Below, piece by piece: positions 49,085-59,743 of a DNA stretch of 64,000 nucleotides. Within the stretch, counting starts at the first letter, position 1, and every line of letters starts with the position of its first letter. Source of the DNA: Monoplex corrugatus (Eukaryota > Mollusca > Gastropoda > Littorinimorpha > Ranellidae). Both the position numbers and the translations under genes were made by a program. Where the stretch lies: assembly GCA_030674185.1 (NCBI GenBank), contig JAPXFY010000023.1:15838686-15902685 (forward strand). Direction: 5' to 3'. Below the pieces are notes generated by a model. That model ran no database searches, was not told the origin of the DNA, and was given only the letters and a program-made list of their open reading frames with translations.

Positions 49085-51295
49085 AGGTTTCACAACAGGC
49101 CAATGGAAAACAAAGGCCAGCCTTCACTACACATTGAGCTTACCACAACAGGCCCATGGAAAACAAAGGCCAGCCTTCACTACACATTGAGCTTACCACA
49201 ACAGGCCCATGGAAACAACAAAGGCCAGCCTTCACTACACATTGAAGCTTACCACAACAGGCCCATGGAAACAACAAAGGCCAGCCTTCACTACACATTA
49301 AGCTTACCACAACAGGCCCATGGAAACAACAAAGGCCAGCCTTCACTACACATTGAGCTTACCACAACAGGCCCATGGAAACAAAGGCCAGCCTTCACTA
49401 CACATTGAGCTTACCACAACAGGCCCATGGAAACAACAAAGGCCAGCCTTCACTACACATTGAGCTTACCACAACAGGCCCATGGAAACAACAAAGGCCA
49501 GCCTTCACTACACATTGAGCTTACCACAACAGGCCCATGGAAAACAAAGGCCAGCCTTCACTACACATTGAGCTTACCACAACAGGCCCATGGAAACAAC
49601 AAAGGCCAGCCTTCACTACACATTAAGCTTTTCACACAGGCCCATGGAAACAACAAAGGCCAGCCTTCACTACACATTAAGCTTTACACCACAGGCCCAT
49701 GGAAACAACAAAGGCCAGCCTTCACTACACATTAAGCTTTTCACACAGGCCCATGGAAACAACAAAGGCCAGCCTTCACTACACATTGAGCTTACCACAA
49801 CGGCCCATGGAAACAACAAAGGCCAACCTTCACTACACATTAAGCTTACCACAACAGGCCCATGGAAACAAAGGCCAGCCTTCACTATACATTGAGCTTA
49901 CCACAACAGGCCCATAGAAACAAAGGCCAGCCTTCACTACACACTGAGCTTACCACAACAGGCCCATGGAAACAACAAAGGCCAGCCTTCACTACACATT
50001 GAACTTACCACAACAGGCCCATGGAAACAACAAAGGCCAGCCTTCACTACACATGAGCTTACCACAACAGGCCCATGGAAACAACAAAGGCCAGCCTTCA
50101 CTACACATTGAACTTACCACAACAGGCCCATGGAAACAACAAAGGCCAGCCTTCACTACACATTGAGCTTACCACAACAGGCCCATGGACACAACAAAGG
50201 CCAGCCTTCACTACACATTAAGCTTACCACAACAGGCCCATGGAAACAAAGGCCAGCCTTCACTACACATTGAGCTTTCCACAACAGGCCCATGGACACA
50301 ACAAAGGCCAGCCTTCACTACACATTGAGCTTACCACAACAGGCCATGGAAACAACAAAGGCCAGCCTTCACTACACATTGAACTTACCACAACAGGCCA
50401 TGGAAACAACAAAGGCCAGCCTTCACTACACATGAGCTTACCACAACAGGCCCATGGAAACAAAGGCCACCCTTCACTACACATTGAACTTACCACAACA
50501 GGCCCATGGAAACAACAAAGGCCAGCCTTCATTACACATTAAGCTTACCACAACAGGCCCATGGAAACAACAAAGGCCAGCCTTCACTACACACTGAGCT
50601 TACCACAACAGGCCCATGGAAACAACAAAGGCCAGCCTTCATACACATTGAGCTTACACAACAGGCCCATGGAAACAACAAAGGCCAGCCTTCACTACAC
50701 ATTGAACTTACCACAACAGGCCCATGGAAACAACAAAGGCCAGCCTTCACTACACACTGAGCTTACCACAACAGGCCCATGGAAACAACAAAGGCCAGCC
50801 TTCACTACACATTAAGCTTACCACAACAGGCCCATGGAAACAAAGGCCAGCCTTCACTACACATTAAGCTTACCACAACAGGCCCATGGAAACAAAGGCC
50901 AGCCTTCACTACACATTAAGCTTTCCACAACAGGCCCATGGAAACAACAAAGGCCAGCCTTCACTACACATTAAGCTTTCCACAACAGGCCCATGGAAAC
51001 AACAAAGGCCAGCCTTCACTACACATTAGCTTACCACAACAGGCCCATGGAAACAACAAAGGCCAGCCTTCACTACAAATTGAGCTTTCCACAACAGGCC
51101 CATGGAAACAACAAAGGCAGCCTTCACTACACACTGAGCTTACCACAACAGGCCCATGGAAACAACAAAGGCCAGCCTTCACTACACATTGAACTTTCCA
51201 CAACAGGCCCATGGAAACAACAAAGGCCAGCCTTCACTACACACTGAGCTTACCACAACAGGCCCATGGAAACAACAAAGGCCTGCCTTCACTAC
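49085..51295. repeat. 55-bp minisatellite, ~40 units
   Basis: Core AGGCCCATGGAAACAACAAA, then GGCCAGCCTTCACTACACAT and TGAGCTTACCACAAC. Variation is mainly presence or absence of ACA in AACAACAAAGG and GAGCTT/AAGCTT. Confidence 0.97.
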
Positions 51296-51480
51296 AGTAC
51301 TAAGACTCTATTGAAGTTGAACACATACAGGTGCATGGACCAGTAAGTCAGAAAATGATAGGAACAAATGACAGAAAGCAAAGGAACAAGACAGAAACAA
51401 AAAGACACGGACAGAGAAGAAGACATTTCTATAAGATACCATTTATACTGGAAGAGTCCCCGGCATCCCATGCAGAAGGG
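51296..51480 (+). mobile_element. Dispersed repeat family A, 3' fragment
   Basis: ACACATACAGGTGCATGGAC through CTGGAAGAGTCCCCGGCATC aligns with the 3' part of the copy at 1085-1630. It abuts the 55-bp array. Confidence 0.65.
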
Positions 51481-51484
51481 CAGA

Positions 51485-51750
51485 AAACAGGTTCTAATCT
51501 ACCAGTAAAACAACTTGCTCAAACAAATTCATTTTGGAAAAAATATCCTGGATGCATGTAAAGAGTTTGGCAAGATTTTACAGCCAAAAACATCTGACGA
51601 TTTTGGCAACCCAGGGGGAAGGGTGGGGGAAGGGACACAAACTTAGGTTTTAATCTCCCAGTACAATAACTTGCTAAACCAAACTCATTTTGGAAAAAAT
51701 TCTATGTGCATATAAAGAGTTTGGCAATACTTTGCAGCCAAAACCATCTG
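51485..51750. repeat. Two-copy direct duplication, ~155 bp apart
   Basis: TTCATTTTGGAAAAAATATC...GTAAAGAGTTTGGCAAG is repeated as CTCATTTTGGAAAAAATTCT...TAAAGAGTTTGGCAATA, with roughly 80 percent identity over about 105 bp. Confidence 0.75.
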
Positions 51751-52072
51751 AAGAGTTGCAGAACCAATATTTTGTAACAAACGCAGAAAGCAAAGATCTC
51801 TTCTGCGAAAACTGGATGAATAAAGAGACATGTTTTGTCAAGAATGTTATAAATCCGGAGGGCACATTTATGTCATAAACAATATCCCATATTTGACTTG
51901 ATTTGACTTGTGTATCCAATATTTGACTTGATTTTGCTGCACCTAATCATTAGAATCACTATCTTGGTGCAAATCACTTGTTTGAAATGTTTAAGTAATG
52001 TGCTTGAAGAAAAACCTTATACATCTGCATGGTAATGTTTTGACAATATTGATGCATGTATGTTTATGTGAT

Positions 52073-52167
<95 letters not shown>

Positions 52168-52187
52168 TGTGTGTGTGTGTGTGTGTG
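52073..52187. repeat. (TG)n microsatellite
   Basis: About 57 TG dinucleotides with one GAG interruption. Confidence 0.97.
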
Positions 52188-52204
52188 TATTCTTTTTGTA
52201 AAAA

Positions 52205-52365
52205 AATAAATCATAAAAAAAAACCCATGAAAATAGAATAAGAACGCATATTTAATACAACGAGATAAGACAGGCACAATTTTTGGCCAATTGGCCTTTG
52301 TCACGCGTAAAAGGAAGACACCAAAAAACAAATATCAAATACAAAAATTACGAGAGAGAAAAAAC
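52205..52365 (+). mobile_element. Foldback element, single arm
   Basis: AATAAGAACGCATATTTAAT, ACAACGAGATAAGACAGGC and GGCCAATTGGCCTTTGTCAC match the left arm of the palindrome at 24606. The right arm is missing. Confidence 0.65.
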
Positions 52366-52582
52366 AGCAAAACTTCGCTGCTTGTTTATTAGTAGTGGTA
52401 ACTAGAAAGAAGAGAGCTACTATGACATCACGGGGGAAGTGAGATGAATTTTACAATGCAAAAGTGGCTGTCCCATATAATTATTGCTTTATCCTGAAGA
52501 GGGTCAGGGTCAATGCATAGGAAATCAATAGACTATGATACACTTGTTGAATGTAGTTTCTTGAGTGCAAGTCTACAAATAC

Positions 52583-52720
<138 letters not shown>

Positions 52721-52908
52721 ATAAACGTATGCATACACACTCATGACCACATTCATTCAAAAATAAAAGGAAATATAAGCATATGATCAGGTGAATGGAA
52801 AAACATGCAACAACTGTGAGGTATGGCTGATGTACATGTAAGTGGACACTGCCTTGTGCCAGGATTCATTGGCAAGAAACTGGGGTTTTGATCTGGTAAA
52901 TATATTAC

Positions 52909-52936
52909 TTAACCCTTTGACTCCCGCGGCCTATCT
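52909..52936. mobile_element. Composite TTAA MITE, left piece interrupted by LINE
   Basis: TTAACCCTTTGACTCCCGC followed by GGCCTATCT, the beginning of the composite MITE. It continues at 56379 after the LINE insertion. Confidence 0.8.
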
Positions 52937-52947
52937 CATCATCATCA

Positions 52948-54958
52948 TCAGTCCCGTAGTCTGGTTGACCGTTGGGGCACCATTGAAGATTTTGCAACCA
53001 ACTTCCTCCACTCCTCACGGTCCTCAGCTTTCCGCAGAATGATATTCCATTCAAGGCCAGTCCACTCTCTGATATTGTCTTCCCATCTTTTTCTCTGTCT
53101 GCCTCTTCGTCTCCCTCCCTGAACTGTTCCCTGCAAGACGGTCTTGGCCAGTCCAGATGATCGTGTGACGTGCCCGTACCACCTCAGTTTGCGTCTTTTC
53201 ACTGAGGTCAGGAGGTCTTCATACGGCCCGATGGCGTTTTCGATTCGGGTTTTCACTTCTTTATTGGTTATATGATCTATGTACGAGATACCAAGGAGTT
53301 TGCGGAAGCATCTCATCTCCATTGCCTGTATCCTTCTTTCAATGTCTGCTGTTATGGTCCATGTTTCGCATGCATACAAAAATATTGACATGACCAGGGA
53401 ACGCATCAGTCTGATCTTGGAGCCGATTGCGATATTCTTGTCGTTCCAGATGACTTTTAGCTTGGTCATTGCAGCTGTGGTCTGTGCAATCCTGGAAAGT
53501 ACCTCGGGCTTTGATCCTTCATCTGATACTATAGCTCCCAGATATTTAAATCTATGGACGGTCTCAAGTTTCTTGTTGTCTATGGTAATGTCAGTGCTGA
53601 TGCCATTGGTATTATTTGTCATCAACTGGGTTTTCTCTGCACTGATCTGCATGCCATATGATGTGGAGGCCTCATCAAGATGTTTTATCAAGCTGACTAG
53701 CTCTTGCTCTTGCCCAGCTAGTCCGTCAATGTCGTCGGCAAAACGCAAGTTTGTGATTGTTCTACCTCCGATGCTGACTGTTCCCTCGTGGTCTTCAAGT
53801 GCGTCAGCCATTATTCTCTCTAAGAAGATGTTGAAGAGAGTGGGGGAGAGCAGGCATCCTTGGCGTACTCCAACTGTGGTTCGGAACCATTCGCCTATGT
53901 TGTTGTCATGGTAGATTGCACTGGTCGCCTTTTCGTAGAGGCATTCTATGGTTCTGATCAGGTTGGCATTGATGTTGTACAGCCTCATGGTTGCCCACAA
54001 GGCTGCGTGCCAAACTCTGTCGAATGCCTTCTTGAAGTCCACGAAGACGTGGTAAAGGCCTTGCTGGTGTTGCAGGTATTTCTCACAGAGCAATCTGAGG
54101 TTGAAAATTTGCTCTGTGGTACTTCTTCCTGGTCTGAAACCTGCCTGCTCTTCTTTTATTATCTCCTCAGCTTGTGGCTTCAGTCTACTCAGAAGGATTT
54201 TTAGCATGACCTTACTTGGATGGCTGATCAGGCTGATGGTACGGTAGTTTTGGCATAGTTGTAGGTTGCCTTTCTTCGGGAGAGTGATGATCAGGGACTG
54301 GGTCCAAGGTGTTGGCCACTCACCTGTCCGCCAGATCTTATTGCAGATGATGAGTAACATATCTATCATGGCCTCTCCTCCTGCCTGGACCAGTTCTGAG
54401 GGAATGTTGTCCATTCCTGCCGACTTGCCTTTCTTCAATGATTTTACTGCAGCTTCAACTTCTTCTCGCATGATGGGGTAGCTGTCGTTGTTGGTTGGTG
54501 GAGGAACGTCTAGCACCTTGGGATCTCCTGTTGTTGTGTGTGTGTGTATAATTCGGAGCAGTACTCTGTCCACCTCTGCAGAATCTCTTGATCTTCTGTG
54601 AGACATTTCCCTGCTTTGTTCTGTATGGTAGTGGTTCTGCCTTGTTTTGAGCTTGCTAGTTCTTTCACAAGCTGGTAGGCTTTTTTGCTGTTATTTTTCT
54701 GCAGGTTTGCTTCGATATCTTGGCATTGTTCTTCAATCCATGTTTCCTTTGCTTTCCTCATGCCTTCTTTAACTTGTTGGTTGGCTTTTCTGTATAGTTT
54801 AGCACCTTCATCCGTACTCTTCTTTTGCTTTAGTTCTCTGCGTTTGTCGCTCAGCTTTAGTACTTCTTCCGTGACCCAGGGCATCTTTGTTGGTCGGTGT
54901 TTTCCAAGGATGTCGTTGGCTGCTTCGGTCACGGCAGTGATGAAGTTGTTGATCAGAG
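52948..54958 (-). pseudogene. RTE-like reverse transcriptase part of the LINE polyprotein (one frameshift)
   Basis: Two overlapping minus-strand frames (54958 to about 54545, and about 54560 to the stop at 52948) encode the linker and reverse transcriptase of a non-LTR element. It copies element RNA at the nicked target (known role). Motifs in order: AANDILGKHRPTKMPWVTEE; KSLKKGKSAGMDNIPSELVQ; ISLISHPSKVMLKILLSRL; EEQAGFRPGRSTTEQIF; FVDFKKAFDRVWH; VGVRQGCLLSPTLFNIFLE; the catalytic LRFADDIDGLAG; and a C-terminal KLRWYGHVTRSSGLA plus RKRWEDNIREWTGLEW. The frame change falls in a short CACACA run near 54540, a likely slippage site. Apart from this the frame is open, so the insertion is fairly young. 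Confidence 0.88.
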
Positions 54959-55340
54959 TTGTTGATCAGGGGTGTAGGGGGCTCTGGATAGAGGTAGTAC
55001 CTTTGATGTCTGGCTGCTGCACTCTACCTGGTAGGGTGGACGGGCATCACTGGTCCTCATCCATCCTCTAAATCTCTCACGTGCTGGCTCCAAGCGCCAC
55101 ACCCCGGGACCTCGCCTCAGCAGGCGTGCCAAACCATGTGAGGGGGTGATGTTAACACTGCATCACTGGGCGAATAACCTCCACGATGCAGGTTACCGGC
55201 CAAGGCGGACGAAGTTCCGCAAGGAACTCAACGGCTATGTGTTCAAGACCAAGGCGAACCACCTAGATGGAGGACGTCGGCTGTGGTCTGGCATGGAGAG
55301 GGATGGGCTCCGCCATGCGACATTGCCCAAGACACACTAA

Positions 55341-56378
55341 ATGAAGATTACAACCGCAACTCAATCCATACCGGCCCGGTCGTCGCCCGGAACAAGGACC
55401 GCGCCTTCCGTCGCTGGCCATCAGGGCGGAGGTGAAAAGTATGTGACTGATGGACCAAAATCCCTACGTACAAGAAAAAATGTTACTATCGGCACCTGGA
55501 ATGTGAGATCGCTGAGAGCAGCAGGAAAAGTTGCAGAACTAACGTATGAAATGAAGAGATACCGATGGAACGTTCTTGGGCTCTGTGAGGTACGATGGAA
55601 AAACCTCGGAGAAACGTCTACCCCAGAAGGCCACAAACTCTACTTCAGTGGCAGTGAAGACAAACATGAACATGGAGTTGGATTCCTCATTCACAAAGAC
55701 ACTGTGAATGCCATCATGGGATGCCGACCAGTCTCTAGCAGACTCATTACTATTCGGCTTAAGGCTTCACCTTTTAACATCACCGTCATCCAAGCTTATG
55801 CCCCAACAACTGACTATGATGACGAGGCTGTCGAAGATTTCTATGATCAACTGCAGGAAATCGTAGATCAGACGCCAAAGAAAGACATCATTATAGTGCA
55901 GGGCGACTGGAATGCGAAGATTGGAGAGGATGAACACAATAACTGGAAAGGGATATGTGGCCAATACTGCAACCCTGAGACCAACGAAAGAGGTTTAAGG
56001 CTTCTAGAATTCGCCAGTTACAACGACCTGAGGGTGGTGAACACGTTCGGTCCACACAAACCATCTAGACGCTGGACATGGCACAGCCCAGGAGAAAAAT
56101 ACCACAGTCAGATCGACTACATCATGATTCAAAGACGCTTCCAGTCAAGTGTTAACATCGCAAAGACCAGGAGCTTTCCAGGAGCCGACATTGGAAGCGA
56201 TCATGAGCTTGTAATGATGACCTTCAAACTCCGCCTCCAGAGGATGAAGAAACAGGGCAACATAAGAATTAAGTTCAATCTTGAGAAGCTCAAAGACCCC
56301 AACATAGTTGAAAACTTCCAAGCAACGATAGGAGGGAAGTTTGCTCCTCTCCTCGTCCTTGACAATATGGACACCGAA
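55341..56378 (+). pseudogene. RTE-like apurinic-type endonuclease part of the LINE, inverted
   Basis: The plus-strand frame starts at ATG 55341, after about 370 bp of leader, and carries all motifs of the exonuclease-endonuclease-phosphatase fold: GTWNVRSLR, WNVLGLCEVRW, VIQAYAPT, VQGDWNAKIG, SQIDYIMIQRRF and DIGSDHELV. This enzyme nicks the target to start reverse transcription. Such sequences are often listed in databases as craniofacial development protein 2-like, a misnomer. The element-encoded frame ends at about DTEA where the target duplication begins; the following residues up to 56408 are host DNA. It is separated from its own reverse transcriptase by the inversion, so the two can no longer be made as one protein. 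Confidence 0.88.
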
Positions 56379-56604
56379 GCGGCCTATCTACCAACAGTAA
56401 AAACTTGATCCTTCGATTCCCTCACCCTATCCACCAGCTTCCTGCAGGATGAGTGAGGGACTCAAAGGGTTAAGTTTTTGCTTTGCTAGCAGGATTGACA
56501 ATGCAGGATGCTGGTGGATAGGGTGAAGGAGTCAAAGGGTTAAAAGAGAAAAGGCAGGATTGACAATGCAGGATGCTGGTGGATAGGGTGAAGGAGTCAA
56601 AGGG
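56379..56604. mobile_element. Composite TTAA MITE, right piece, with duplicated end
   Basis: It continues the MITE from 52936: CTACCAACAGTAAAAACTTG, the inner palindrome remnant, GGGTTAAGTTTTTGCTTTGC, and GGAGTCAAAGGGTTAA ending at 56543. The last ~60 bp (CAGGATTGACAATGCAGGAT to TTAAAAGAGAAAAG) are then repeated in tandem. Confidence 0.75.
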
Positions 56605-56802
56605 TTAAAAGAGAAAAGAACACTGAACCAAAAAATACAATTTCATGGGGCTTTCCTGGCTAGATGCAAAAAGTTTTGTTTTTTTCATGTTAAGTCTAAA
56701 TGTTCAAAAATTCCTTCGCACAGGGGGAGTAACCTCTTTGTTAACATGTTGGCTCTGAAAAGGTTAGAATTATTTTCAATCTTTTGAAATAATGTCACCC
56801 AC

Positions 56803-56946
56803 CACATCTGCCTCCTTGTCTGACAGGCGCAGTTTGAGGGCTTCGTTCTCCTTCTTCAGACTGAATCTGGTTCCCTCTGCTTTCTGAGATGCTGAGCATT
56901 TCTCCACCTCCAATTTCTTCAAGGCTTCTTCCGTCTCCATGCATTT
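56803..56946 (-). CDS. Coiled-coil exon, 48 codons
   Basis: The minus strand has the acceptor CTGTGTCCACAG, then 144 bases reading KCMETEEALKKLEVEKCSAS, a middle QKAEGTRFSLKKENEALKLR and LSDKEADV, then the donor GTGGGT. It starts and ends in phase 0, joining the 47600 exon downstream and the candidate 63821-63894 exon upstream. It is strongly helical and charged with leucines at heptad spacing, so coiled coil is likely. A tRNA-derived SINE starts only about 44 bp upstream of the acceptor, leaving little room for the branch site outside the SINE. Confidence 0.75.
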
Positions 56947-56989
56947 CTGTGGACACAGAACATATCGCTTTCTAGTAACTTTCACCTTA

Positions 56990-57356
56990 TAATGGTGTAC
57001 TGGTTAGCGCAATGGACCACCAACTGGAAGGTTGTGGGTTGGAATCCCAATCAGTCCCTTCAATCATCACTGTGGGATTTTTCGGCTGTAACCGGCTCCT
57101 ACCCAGAGCTGGGTGTGCTATGGGCTCATTGGGAAGACTGGGACCACACAGCCGAGTCTCATCCACCTAACGGATGCATCACTGAGGGTGTTGCTCAGAT
57201 CTTTTGATCAGCACCGCAGATGTCTGTATCTCTCTGGCCTGGTTGACGCCAGGACATTTGATAGTAAGCGTAGAGTACAGCCCTGTCATCCAGTCTCAAT
57301 CACAGATGGAATTCCATAGCATCATGATTACCATCCTCATTGACATCATCATCATC
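56990..57356 (+). mobile_element. tRNA-derived SINE
   Basis: The start AATGGTGTACTGGTTAGCGC resembles a tRNA head with an A-box-like TGGTTAGCGCAATGGA. About 35 bp further on, GGTTGGAATCC differs from the B-box consensus by one base. A ~250-bp non-tRNA body follows, and the end is an ATC trinucleotide run (about 57338-57352). Length and layout fit tRNA SINEs that borrow a LINE 3' end. The partner LINE is not established. Confidence 0.75.
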
Positions 57357-57429
57357 GCATTGCAAAAATTGTGCCAGCTTCTGTGGCCATCAAGGTGGTG
57401 TAGAAAATATGACTGGGAAAAAAACTTTA

Positions 57430-57774
57430 GTTTCAGCTTATAAAGTCACAAACAGCAACAGTGTTTAAACACAACGCAGCATCCTTTACTCTAGCTTTCA
57501 CATGAATAAAGTTGCATAGCAACAGTCATTCACAACAGCACATCTTCTTCTCTACCTTTCAGCTTACAAAGTGACAGCAACAGTATTAAAAAGACACTGC
57601 ATTCTTTTCTCTATCTATCAACTTATAAAGTCATACAGCAACGGTGTCAACACAACACAGCACTCGTTTCCTTAGCTTTCAGTTTATGAAGTTAAATAGT
57701 GACATACACAACGGAGCATGCTGCAGCTTTCAGCTAATAAAATCACACACTGCAACAGTGTTACTGTTACTATA
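57430..57774. repeat. Degenerate ~70-bp tandem repeat, left part
   Basis: The repeating phrase CTTATAAAGTCA, CAGCAACAGTGTT, AACACAACAGCA and TTTCAGC occurs about five times with many changes. It continues past the mariner insertion at 59125. Confidence 0.75.
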
Positions 57775-59124
57775 CAGGGTGTTTCAGAAGTCTTGGGCAC
57801 ATTTCAAGTCCTCATATCTGCTGAACTATGAGCGGTAGTAAGATAAAACTGGTATCATTTTAAAGCTGAATCCATGAATTTTATTTGGGACGATAATGAT
57901 GGTTTTGTATGTTTTTGTGTGTTTAGACAGAAGCAGTAATGGCGTACACTCCACAAGAAAAGGCGTTTTGCGTCCTTGAATTTGCAAAAACTGAGTCATG
58001 GACACTTGTTCAACGTGCATTTCGCAGAAATTTCCGGAAAGAGGCCCCAGAACGGAAGTCCATTGTGAGATGGCATGCTAAATTCATGAATGATGGGTGT
58101 TTGTGCCCAGGTAAGAAAACAGGACGCCCCTCAACTGCAGATGATGTGGTTCAGCGAGTTCGAACTGCCTTCCAGCGAAGCCCCCGTAAATCGGTCAGAA
58201 GAGCTAGTAGGGAACTCCAGATTCCACCAACAACTGTTTGGCGTGTCTTAAGAAAAAGACTGCACATGACTCCTTACAAGCTACAGTTAGTCCAAGAATT
58301 GAAGGACACTGATAAACCAGCTCGTCGTGACTTTTGCATTGCAATGCAAGAGAGGTTGGAAGATGACGAATTCGACGACCGACTTGTTTTCAGCGATGAG
58401 GCGACCTTTCACCTGAATGGCAAAGTTAACAAGCATAACACTCGCATATGGGGCACCAAGAACCCGCATGCATGTCTTGAGTATCAGCGAGATTCCCCTA
58501 AGGTGAACGTTTTTTGTGCTTTGTCCAACTTCCAAGAAAGCTGTCTATGGACCTTACTTTTTTGAAGAAGCAACAATCAAAGGTGACAATTACCTCAACA
58601 TGCTGGAAACCTGGTTAATGGATCAGTTGAGGGCGGAAGAGTCCAACGATTTCATTTTCCAACAGGATGGGGCGCCAGCGCACTGGAGCCTCAGGGTTAG
58701 GCAGTTCCTCAACACAACACTGCCTGACAGATGGATTGGTCGATCTGGGCGGAATGATCGCGCTTTTATGCCCTGGCCTCCAAGGTCTCCAGATCTCACA
58801 CCGTGCGATTTCTTTTTGTGGGGGTTTGTGAAACAACTGGTCTATGTGCCTCCTCTGCCAAATGATGTGGATGAATTGAAAACCCGAATAACGGACGCTG
58901 TTGGAACAATCAACAACGCACTGCTGGAACGCGTTTGGCAAGAATTTGACTATCGCCTTGATGTGTGCCGAGTGACCAACGGTGCTCACATTGAGCATCT
59001 TTGAACAGTCAACAGAAAACTCAAAACAGCCAGCTTTCGGAATATGTAACATGCATTGTTGTATTCTTCAGGGTTTTTGGGGTAATCAATGTTAAAATGT
59101 GCCCAAGACTTTTGGAACACCCTG
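57775..59124 (+). mobile_element. Mariner-like element, 1350 bp, with TIRs and TA duplication
   Basis: The ends start CAGGGTGTT on both sides; over 33 bases the two inverted repeats differ at three positions. TA flanks both sides (57773-57774 and 59125-59126), the Tc1/mariner target duplication. A nearly complete transposase lies inside. The insertion splits a degenerate ~70-bp tandem repeat. Confidence 0.92.
57939..59004 (+). pseudogene. Tc1/mariner-superfamily transposase, frameshifted
   Basis: The first frame runs from ATG 57939 (MAYTPQEKAFCVLEFAKTES). It has a helix-turn-helix region with KTGRPSTADDVVQRVR and IPPTTVWRVLRK, the first catalytic acid in LVFSDEATFHLNGKVN, and ends early at 58565. 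An out-of-frame insertion of about 7 bp near 58524-58531 (a TCCAACT duplication) shifts the frame. The second frame carries VYGPYFFEEATIKGD, the second acid in FIFQQDGAPAHW, and WPPRSPDLTPCDFFLWGFVK, ending at 59004. The gap between the second acid and the third (TPCD) is about 46 residues, longer than the 34 of classical mariner. Apart from the frameshift the coding sequence is intact, so inactivation looks recent. Confidence 0.88.
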
Positions 59125-59295
59125 TACAACAAGTGTTTATCCTTTTCTCGAGCTTTAAGCTTATAAAGTCATATAACAACAGATAAACACAACAGCACAT
59201 CATATAACAACAGATAAACACAACAGCACATCATATAACAACAGATAAAGAAACACAACAGCACATCATATAACAACAGATAAACACAATAACAC
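59125..59295. repeat. Tandem repeat, right part, with ~32-bp subarray
   Basis: It resumes the repeat interrupted by the mariner (GCTTATAAAGTCATATAACA), then about four copies of AACAACAGATAAACACAACA with GCACATCATAT. Confidence 0.8.
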
Positions 59296-59299
59296 ATCT

Positions 59300-59600
59300 T
59301 TTTCTTTACTCTGAACTGATAAAGCGTGGGATGCACAGAGAGGGAACCACCGCTGATTCTTGCAGAGTTGGTTGGACCCTTACTACAGCTGACATGGGGG
59401 ATGCTTCTGGGCATTAATGTGCAATGTGAACTGTTCTTCTGCAATTAAAGCAGACCAGTGCTGGTCTACACTGACCAGGAGCCATTTCTGAAGCACCTCT
59501 CACATCATCCTGTTGAGATGGGAGGGTTGCTTCCCCTGGCCTTTCATGGATGGCTTAGTGGTGTACTGGCTTACTACTGTTGAAGCCTACTGTCCTTTTT
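59300..59600. other. Unassigned spacer
   Basis: No splice-framed exon, repeat or transposon recognised. Confidence 0.4.
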
Positions 59601-59619
59601 CACCTCTTTTGCCTACTCT

Positions 59620-59743
59620 CCTGGCCCATCCTTTTTGTCTGAACTACAATGGTAGCTTCTTCCCTCTTGGCCCCGCATTTTTGCCTCAGCTAGAATAATA
59701 GCTTCTTCCTCTTGGCCCAGCATTTCTGCCTCAGCTAGAATAA
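59620..59743. repeat. 43-46-bp minisatellite, left part
   Basis: About three diverged units with GCCTCAGCTAGAATAATAGC and TTCTTCCTCTTGGCCCA. The array is cut at AGAATAA (59737-59743) by a LINE and resumes at 61300. Confidence 0.9.

Larger units (their letters stand above)
52926..56389 (-). mobile_element. RTE-like LINE with inverted 5' half (twin-priming structure) and 11-bp target duplication
   Basis: The 3' trinucleotide tail starts at 52937 next to GCGGCCTATCT (52926-52936). The same 11 bases recur at 56379-56389, so the insertion is 52937-56378 (3442 bp). The 3' part, with reverse transcriptase, reads on the minus strand (to about 54957). The 5' part, with untranslated leader and endonuclease, reads on the plus strand (about 54970-56378). 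A 12-bp direct duplication (GTTGTTGATCAG, 54945-54956 and 54958-54969) marks the inversion junction. Both halves together have the length of a complete RTE element. The host sequence is the composite MITE, and removing the insertion plus one duplication restores its expected sequence. Confidence 0.9.

Noticed and set aside
49004..51247. Frames repeating METTKASLHYTLS-type peptides
   Set aside because: Translation of the 55-bp array with frame changes at each indel; not a gene.
52948..56408. Two host genes (a reverse-transcriptase-like and a craniofacial-development-like protein)
   Set aside because: Both are halves of one LINE, bounded by an 11-bp target duplication and a trinucleotide tail.
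56990..57060. A functional tRNA gene
   Set aside because: A- and B-box-like sequences are present, but the cloverleaf is degraded and a SINE body follows.
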